Shown here piece after piece: positions 59,082-64,000 of a stretch of 64,000 bases of DNA (position 1 is the stretch's first letter; each line of letters starts with the position of its first letter). The position numbers were made by a program, and so were the translations under genes. The notes beneath the pieces were generated by a model. That model was given only the letters and a program-made list of their open reading frames with translations, had not been told where the DNA came from and ran no database searches. This DNA is from Duganella zoogloeoides (GTDB lineage: Bacteria > Pseudomonadota > Gammaproteobacteria > Burkholderiales > Burkholderiaceae_D): assembly GCF_034479515.1 (NCBI RefSeq), contig NZ_CP140152.1:2976001-3040000 (forward strand), given 5' to 3'.

Positions 59082-61355
59082 TCAGCGGTTGCTCTCGCGG
59101 CGCTGCGCCGCAAACCGCAGCAGGTCGGCGGCGGCCACCGGCCGCGAGATATGGTAGCCCTGCAGGTAGTGGCAACCCATCGCATCGAGCGCGTCGGCCT
59201 GGCCGGCGGTTTCCACGCCCTCGGCCACCAGTTGCAGTCCCAGGCTCTGCCCCATGGCGACGATGGTCGCCACCAGCGCGTGGCTGCGCGGGCTGTCCAC
59301 CATGCCGGTCACAAAACTGCGGTCGATCTTGAGTGTGTTGATCTCGAACTGGGTCAGATAGCTAAGCGACGAATAACCGGTGCCGAAGTCGTCGAGCGAA
59401 ATGCTCACGCCCAGCTCGCGCAGCCGCCCCAGCGCCGCCCGTACCTGTTCGCCGTTACCGATCAGTACCCGCTCGGTCAGCTCCAGTTCCAGCCGCTGCG
59501 GCGCCAGGCCGTGTGCGGCCAGCGCCTGCTCCACCAGCAAGAGGAACGCCGGATCGAGCAACTGCCGGGCCGAGACATTGATGCTGACCGCCAGGTGCGG
59601 CAACTGGTCGCGCCACGCGCCCAGCTGGCGGCACGCCTCGGCCAGCACCCAGGCACCGAGGTCGATGACCAGGCCGCTGTCCTCGGCCACCGGGATGAAG
59701 CGGTCGGGCCCCACGTGGCCGAGGGTCGCGCTCTGCCAGCGCAGCAGGGCTTCCACCTTGTCCATGCGGCCGGTGCGGGCATCGACGATCGGCTGATAGA
59801 CCAGCCGCAGCTCACTGGCGGCAATCGCCCCGCGCAGCGCGCCGTCGATCACCAGCGCTTCGCGCGCGTAGGCGCTCATGCCGGCGTCGAATAACCGCAA
59901 CGCTCCCCGGCCCGATTTCTTGACGTCGTGCATGGCAATATCGGCGTTGCGCACCAGGGTATCGGCCTCGTCGCCGTCGCTGCCCTGGCAGGCCACGCCG
60001 ATGCTGGCCGACACCGTGATGGCGTGCGGCGCCAGGTCGAAGCTGCCCCCCAGCGCGTGCAAGATTCGCTCGCCACAGGCAGCGGCCTGCGTCGGCGCCA
60101 TGCCGGCGGCCAGTCCCGGCAGCACCACCACGAATTCGTCGCCGCCGAAACGGCCCAGCAAATCGCCGTCGCCCACGCAACTGCGCAGCCGCGCCGCCAT
60201 CTGGCGCAGCAATTGGTCGCCGGTGGCGTGGCCGAACGAATCGTTGATGCGCTTGAACTTGTCGATGTCGATGAACAGCACCGCGCACTGCTGGCCGGCG
60301 TCGCGGGCGCGGACCAGCGCCTGGTCCAGTTCGATGCCCAGGCCGTGGCGGTTGAGGGTGCCGGTGACACTGTCGTAGTGGGCGGCGCGGTAGAGCTGAT
60401 CGTCTTTTTTCTTGCGGTCGGTGATGTCCATCACCAGCATCATGCACAACAGCTGGCCGCGCTCGTAGTGCGGCGAGGCGATCAGCTCCACCGGCAGCTC
60501 GAATTCGGTCCCGTGGCGAAATACCGTGGTCTCCACGTAGGGATAGGTGGCGGCGCTGGCAAAGCGCTGGAAATGGCCGGCCACCGTAGTGCGGGTGACG
60601 CCCGTCATCCAGTCGCCGATATTGCTGCCGATTAGTTGCCGCATACCGGGCGCGCCCAGCAAGCGGACGCAACGTTGATTGGCGGTGCGGATCACGCCGT
60701 CGCGGTCATAGACCAGGAAGCCTTTGCCCAGGCTGTCGATGGCGTGGGTGTAGCGGCGCTGGATCTTGTCCTGCACCGCGTGGATCAGGCACAGCATCGA
60801 GACCGACTTGACCAGGAACGACCAGATCAGCCACAGCTCGATCAGCTGCGGCACCAGGTGCATGCCGTTGGCCAGGTTGAACACGCCACGCAGCACGAAC
60901 ACCACCGCCAGCAAGCGGTAGCCGGAACGCTGGCTCAACAGGCGCCAGCCGATCCACAGGAAAGTGAGGCCATAGATACCGGCAATCACCGATGCAATCG
61001 ACCGGGAATGACCGATGGCGACGAATACGCCATAGCAGGCAAAACCAAGTCCGACGGACACAGCGGCCGCGCGCCGCAGCCGCGCCGGGTTCAATTTTCC
61101 AAGGAAGGCTTCGGTACCGGCCCAGAAACCGGCCACGCTGACCGTCAGCGTGAGCGCGGCCAGTACGGTCTTGGGCAGGTACTGGGGGCCGAGGCTCCAG
61201 CAGACAATGCCGAACGAGAGCGCAAACTGACCGACGGCCCAGGCCAGCGCGTGCTTTTCATCGTTGTGGCGCCACCACAAAAACACCAGCACCATGCACA
61301 GGACGAGATCGACCCCGAGCGAAAAAAGAATAAAAACCTGTGAATCTACGTTCAT
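59082..61355 (-). CDS. membrane GGDEF-EAL protein with multi-helix N-terminal sensor
   Basis: This 757-residue protein has an N-terminal membrane domain of about seven helices (residues 1-200; LFSLGVDLVLCMVLVFLWW at the start). A PAS-like domain follows (about 210-320, GKGFLVYDRDGVIRTANQRC), then the GGDEF domain (FGGDEF, GGDEF at 404-408) and the EAL domain (EALLRW from 535). The I-site is degenerate (GDGD instead of RxxD). EAL residues are intact (ELTERVL, LDDFGTGYSS, LKIDRSF, VAEGVET), so phosphodiesterase activity is likely. The end at 59082 is 41 bp from the end of the convergent lipoprotein gene. The signal sensed is unknown. Confidence 0.9.
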   Translation of the reverse strand: MNVDSQVFILFSLGVDLVLCMVLVFLWWRHNDEKHALAWAVGQFALSFGIVCWSLGPQYLPKTVLAALTLTVSVAGFWAGTEAFLGKLNPARLRRAAAVSVGLGFACYGVFVAIGHSRSIASVIAGIYGLTFLWIGWRLLSQRSGYRLLAVVFVLRGVFNLANGMHLVPQLIELWLIWSFLVKSVSMLCLIHAVQDKIQRRYTHAIDSLGKGFLVYDRDGVIRTANQRCVRLLGAPGMRQLIGSNIGDWMTGVTRTTVAGHFQRFASAATYPYVETTVFRHGTEFELPVELIASPHYERGQLLCMMLVMDITDRKKKDDQLYRAAHYDSVTGTLNRHGLGIELDQALVRARDAGQQCAVLFIDIDKFKRINDSFGHATGDQLLRQMAARLRSCVGDGDLLGRFGGDEFVVVLPGLAAGMAPTQAAACGERILHALGGSFDLAPHAITVSASIGVACQGSDGDEADTLVRNADIAMHDVKKSGRGALRLFDAGMSAYAREALVIDGALRGAIAASELRLVYQPIVDARTGRMDKVEALLRWQSATLGHVGPDRFIPVAEDSGLVIDLGAWVLAEACRQLGAWRDQLPHLAVSINVSARQLLDPAFLLLVEQALAAHGLAPQRLELELTERVLIGNGEQVRAALGRLRELGVSISLDDFGTGYSSLSYLTQFEINTLKIDRSFVTGMVDSPRSHALVATIVAMGQSLGLQLVAEGVETAGQADALDAMGCHYLQGYHISRPVAAADLLRFAAQRRESNR

Positions 61356-61541
61356 CTGGGCGTCGATTTGCGTGGTGATTAGCGCGAACGATTGTAAATC
61401 AGTCTAAGAATTGAGCGCCACTTTTATTTCTTAAAGGAAGGATTTCAACCACGGCATCGGCCATGCGCCATGCGGGCGACGTTGTCGGCCTGCTGTGACT
61501 AGACTTGCAAGACCCTCTTTTCTCAGCCAAGGAGACCCGCC

Positions 61542-62312
61542 ATGTACCAGCTCATCACCCGCCTGAATGGCTGCGCCCTCGCTGCCGCAGCCCTGACCTG
61601 CCAAGCCCAGCCGACAGCCCCACCGGGCGCCGACAAGTCGGCCCACACTCGCGCGCTCGAATTGGGGGCCAAAGTCTTGCAGGGCAATGGTCCGCTGCCG
61701 GGCTTCCATATTTACCTGGTGGGATTCCACCCGATGCGCGACATGCCGGAAAACCAGATCGAAGCGCACCATTACTGCCAGCAGCAGAACGAAGACTTCG
61801 CCCAATGTGTATTATTCGACGGCAGCAGCCGCAGCGCCAATCTGCACGGGGTCGAATACATCATCTCGGAGAAACTGTTTGCCACGCTGCCGGCAGCAGA
61901 GCGCAAGTACTGGCATCCGCACAACGGTGAAATCCTCAGCGGCCAGCTGATCGCGCCCGGACTGCCGGCGGCGGCGGAAAAATCGCTGATGCGCTCGAAG
62001 ATGAACAGCTATGGCAAAACCTGGCACATCTGGAACACGGGCCATCATGGCGAACACAACGACACACTGCCGTTCGGCGAGCCGATGCTGGCCTGGTCGT
62101 TCAATCGCGACGGCGAAGCCAGGCCCGGGCTGGTGGAGCAGCGCGACCGCCGCCTGGACGTGGATACCAGCCACATCCGTAGCGAGCGCAAAGAATTGCG
62201 CGAGCTGGCGCGGCCGCAAACCGGAGTCGATGCCATGCAAGGCCAGTTTGCGCGTCCCACCAGCGGCATCCCGGGCGTGGTCGATAGTGGCAGCGCCGGC
62301 AAATCGGACTAG
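61542..62312 (+). CDS. DUF1264/OBAP family protein
   Basis: This 256-residue protein matches the oil-body-associated protein (OBAP/DUF1264) family, named from plants but also present in bacteria. Hallmarks are FHIYLVGFHPMRDMPENQIE, AHHYCQQQNEDFAQCVLFDG and LHGVEYIISEKLF. A signal peptide is visible (LAAAALTCQAQPTAPP), so the bacterial protein is exported. A C-terminal stretch of about 70 residues (LVEQRDRRLDVDTSHIRSER) differs from the plant proteins. No reaction is known for the family. The ATG at 61542 has AAGGAG upstream. The gene converges with the decarboxylase gene, with one base between the stops. Confidence 0.85.
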   Translation: MYQLITRLNGCALAAAALTCQAQPTAPPGADKSAHTRALELGAKVLQGNGPLPGFHIYLVGFHPMRDMPENQIEAHHYCQQQNEDFAQCVLFDGSSRSANLHGVEYIISEKLFATLPAAERKYWHPHNGEILSGQLIAPGLPAAAEKSLMRSKMNSYGKTWHIWNTGHHGEHNDTLPFGEPMLAWSFNRDGEARPGLVEQRDRRLDVDTSHIRSERKELRELARPQTGVDAMQGQFARPTSGIPGVVDSGSAGKSD

Positions 62313-62313
62313 T

Positions 62314-63894
62314 TCAGCACGCCGTAGCCAGTAGGGCCGTGCCCAATTGGCGCTGTTCGGCGACGATTTCGCGCAAGTGCGCCGGCGTGGTATGGACATT
62401 GCTGAGCACCACGCGCAGCACCGTGATGCCATCGGCAAACGGTGCGCGCTCGAGCACCGTGCGCGACACGAAACTGTGGCCGTTGGCCTTTTGCCGCTCC
62501 TGCAAGCGCGCATTGAGCTCATTGACCTGGCGGTTGACGATGGTCGCCTCATCCACGCGGCCGGCGGCCAGCAATTGCGCCAGGCGCTGCCCCAGTGCCG
62601 GCGGCAGGAAGCGGTAGGTCAGGATGAAATTGTCCGAATTGCTGGTCAGTTCGAAATCGGGCTGGGCGGCGATCAGTTCACGCATGGCGGCAGCCAGGCT
62701 GGCGGCGTGACCGAGCAGCGTGGCATAGCCGCCCTCCCCCAGCAGCTTGAACGACACCCACAGCTTCAAGGCATCGAAGCGGCGCGAGCCTTCCAGCGAA
62801 GTCTGTCCCAGGTCGCCCGAATTGCTGCGGATGATGTAGTTGGCGTTGTGTTTGAGCAGGTCGAGGCTGGCCGGGTCGCGCAACAGTACCATGCCCTGCG
62901 CCATCGGCACCCAGAACAGCTTGTGGCCGTCGATCACCACCGAATCGGCCGCTTCGATGCCGGCATACAGCGGCCGGAAACGCTCGGCCATCAGCAGCGC
63001 CCCGCCCCAGGCGGCATCGACGTGGAACCAGGCCTGTTCGCGCTGCGCGATGGCAGCCAGTTGCGCCAGCGGATCGATGGCGCCGGTCTCGGTGGTGCCG
63101 GCAATGCCAACGATGGCGACGATGCGGATGCGGTCGCGCCTGAGCGCGGCAATGGTGTCGTCGAGGGCCGCCAGGTCGATGCGGTTGTCGCCATCGACCG
63201 GGACGCGGTACAGCGCGTCCTCGCCCAGGCCCAGCGTGCCGAGCGCCTTTTTCAGCGAATAATGGGCGCGCGCCGAGGCGATCACCGCCAGGCCGCGATG
63301 GCCGGACTGCTGCATCGCCGCGTAAATGCCATGCTTGCGCACGCCGGGCAGGGTACGCTCGAGCGCCACCGCCAGCGCGGTCAGGTTGCCCATGGTGCCG
63401 CCATTGACGATATTGCCCAGCGCGTGGTTTTTGGCGCGCATGGCGTCCGCGTACAACGCATCGGGCGCGCGATAGACCATGCGGTGCATCCAGCCGAGCA
63501 CCTGTTTTTCCACCAGGGTGGACGCGTAGGCGGTTTCGATCTTGACCTGGTTCTGGTTCAGGGTGGCAGTGAGCGCTTCCACCAGCACCGTCATCCAGGG
63601 CAGCGCCTGGGTCATGTGGCCGATGAACTTGGGGTGGTTCAGGCGCGCGGTATGGGGCAGCAGCTTGCGTTGCAGTTCTTCCAGCACATGCACAGGCGCC
63701 ATGCCGCCCGCGGGCGGCGCCAGCTCGGCGAACAGCGGCAGCAGCTGGTCGATGGGCGTGACCGGATACGGCGACCTGCCCTCGGGCGTCATCCAGTCGC
63801 GCACCATGCCTGCCATTTGCTGCAGCACGTCCGCATCCACCTGTTCGACCGCGAAGTGCCGATTCAGCAATTCGCGCAAGTCGCTGTCACTCAT
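62314..63894 (-). CDS. PLP-dependent decarboxylase (PanP/glutamate decarboxylase-like)
   Basis: This 526-residue pyridoxal-phosphate enzyme belongs to the group II amino-acid decarboxylases. The PLP-binding lysine is in VIDGHKLFW (K325). HVDAAWGGALLM, containing the conserved aspartate that contacts PLP, and NGGTMGNLTALAVAL are other family blocks. HPKFIGHMTQALP near residue 90 marks the N-terminal active-site loop. The nearest known types are PanP-like aspartate 1-decarboxylase, which supplies beta-alanine, and glutamate decarboxylase-like proteins; I cannot separate them by sequence alone. The start at 63894 has AAGGGTGG upstream; a longer open frame to 63975 exists. Confidence 0.85.
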   Translation of the reverse strand: MSDSDLRELLNRHFAVEQVDADVLQQMAGMVRDWMTPEGRSPYPVTPIDQLLPLFAELAPPAGGMAPVHVLEELQRKLLPHTARLNHPKFIGHMTQALPWMTVLVEALTATLNQNQVKIETAYASTLVEKQVLGWMHRMVYRAPDALYADAMRAKNHALGNIVNGGTMGNLTALAVALERTLPGVRKHGIYAAMQQSGHRGLAVIASARAHYSLKKALGTLGLGEDALYRVPVDGDNRIDLAALDDTIAALRRDRIRIVAIVGIAGTTETGAIDPLAQLAAIAQREQAWFHVDAAWGGALLMAERFRPLYAGIEAADSVVIDGHKLFWVPMAQGMVLLRDPASLDLLKHNANYIIRSNSGDLGQTSLEGSRRFDALKLWVSFKLLGEGGYATLLGHAASLAAAMRELIAAQPDFELTSNSDNFILTYRFLPPALGQRLAQLLAAGRVDEATIVNRQVNELNARLQERQKANGHSFVSRTVLERAPFADGITVLRVVLSNVHTTPAHLREIVAEQRQLGTALLATAC

Positions 63895-63958
63895 CTGCCA
63901 CCCTTCAACCCAATGCGGGGTGGCAGTATAAAACAAAGTGGCAAAAAAGTGCTTCAGA

Positions 63959-64000
63959 TCAGCGTTCGCCACCACCTTTTATGCGCACCAGCCGCCAGGC
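63959..64000 (-). CDS. possible C-terminal end of a gene entering from the right
   Basis: On the minus strand the frame from the window edge reads 13 codons (AWRLVRIKGGGER) and then TGA. This could be the end of a gene upstream of the decarboxylase. It is too short to identify, and an open frame of this length is expected by chance. Confidence 0.2.
   Translation of the reverse strand, partial: AWRLVRIKGGGER

Noticed and set aside
61356-61541. gene or RNA in the gap before the OBAP gene
   Set aside because: I see only the ribosome-binding site before 61542. No clear promoter pair, repeat or hairpin with a T-run stands out.

Overview
The window looks like chromosomal DNA of a high-GC Gram-negative betaproteobacterium. 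The protein content suggests the Oxalobacteraceae (Massilia/Duganella/Pseudoduganella type): a large TonB-dependent receptor of the polysaccharide-uptake kind, several GGDEF/EAL proteins, a cobalamin operon of Burkholderiales style and a SiaABCD-like cascade. The taxonomic placement is inference from gene content only. I saw no rRNA, tRNA, CRISPR array, prophage or intact insertion sequence.

Layout. (1) 1-4.5 kb: a class II UvrA-like ABC ATPase running off the left edge, a divergent pyruvate:quinone oxidoreductase (poxB) and a small unknown gene. (2) 4.5-21.4 kb, minus strand: one long cobalamin/cobalt operon. A sigma70-type promoter and a cobalamin riboswitch precede cbtB, cbtA, a 2Fe-2S ferredoxin, cobN, a ChlI-ChlD-type chelatase subunit, cbiE, a cbiX-cbiC fusion, cbiD, cobI, cobM, cbiG, a cobJ-cobK fusion, a CobW-like GTPase and a HupE-type metal permease. 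Most joins are overlaps of 1-14 bp, so the genes are probably translationally coupled. The enzyme set is that of the early-cobalt (anaerobic) route, yet a late-insertion CobN chelatase is also encoded, and no cbiT is visible. (3) 21.4-24.7 kb: a GNAT acetyltransferase, a diguanylate cyclase and an RNase T2. (4) 24.7-41.2 kb: a glucuronoxylan-utilisation locus with a TonB-dependent receptor, a GH35-type galactosidase, two paralogous LacI regulators, a GH3 glycosidase, an SGNH esterase lipoprotein, and both kinds of alpha-glucuronidase (GH115 and GH67). Three promoters in it carry the same LacI-type operator just after the -10 box, and a decayed glucarate dehydratase gene sits next to one of them. 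(5) 41.3-44.5 kb: a tightly coupled four-gene cassette (acyl-CoA dehydrogenase, PIG-L deacetylase, NodS-like methyltransferase, GT2) whose product is unknown. (6) 44.5-47.4 kb: an AraC regulator divergent from a flavodoxin-like quinone reductase, and a ParE/RelE-type toxin-antitoxin pair with tandem 10-bp repeats upstream. (7) 47.4-53.1 kb, minus strand: a SiaA-SiaB-SiaC-SiaD-like phosphorelay into c-di-GMP, followed upstream by a GGDEF-EAL protein. (8) 53.1-64 kb: a YdeP-type molybdopterin oxidoreductase, a YihY-family membrane protein, a secreted protein with two aspartic-protease-like DTGA motifs, a nitrilase-family amidase, a lipoprotein, another GGDEF-EAL protein, an OBAP/DUF1264 protein and a PLP-dependent decarboxylase.

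How the parts work together. The riboswitch should shut the cobalt-uptake and corrin-ring operon down when B12 is plentiful. Histidine-rich segments in CbtA, CobN and the CobW-like protein suggest cobalt is buffered along the way. In the xylan locus, GH115 would remove methylglucuronate from polymeric xylan, the esterase would deacetylate it, the receptor would import acidic oligosaccharides, and GH67 and GH3 would finish them. The LacI proteins are the obvious repressors of the receptor, of the first regulator's own gene and of the esterase-GH115-GH67 operon. Four GGDEF proteins in one window point to heavy use of c-di-GMP signalling.
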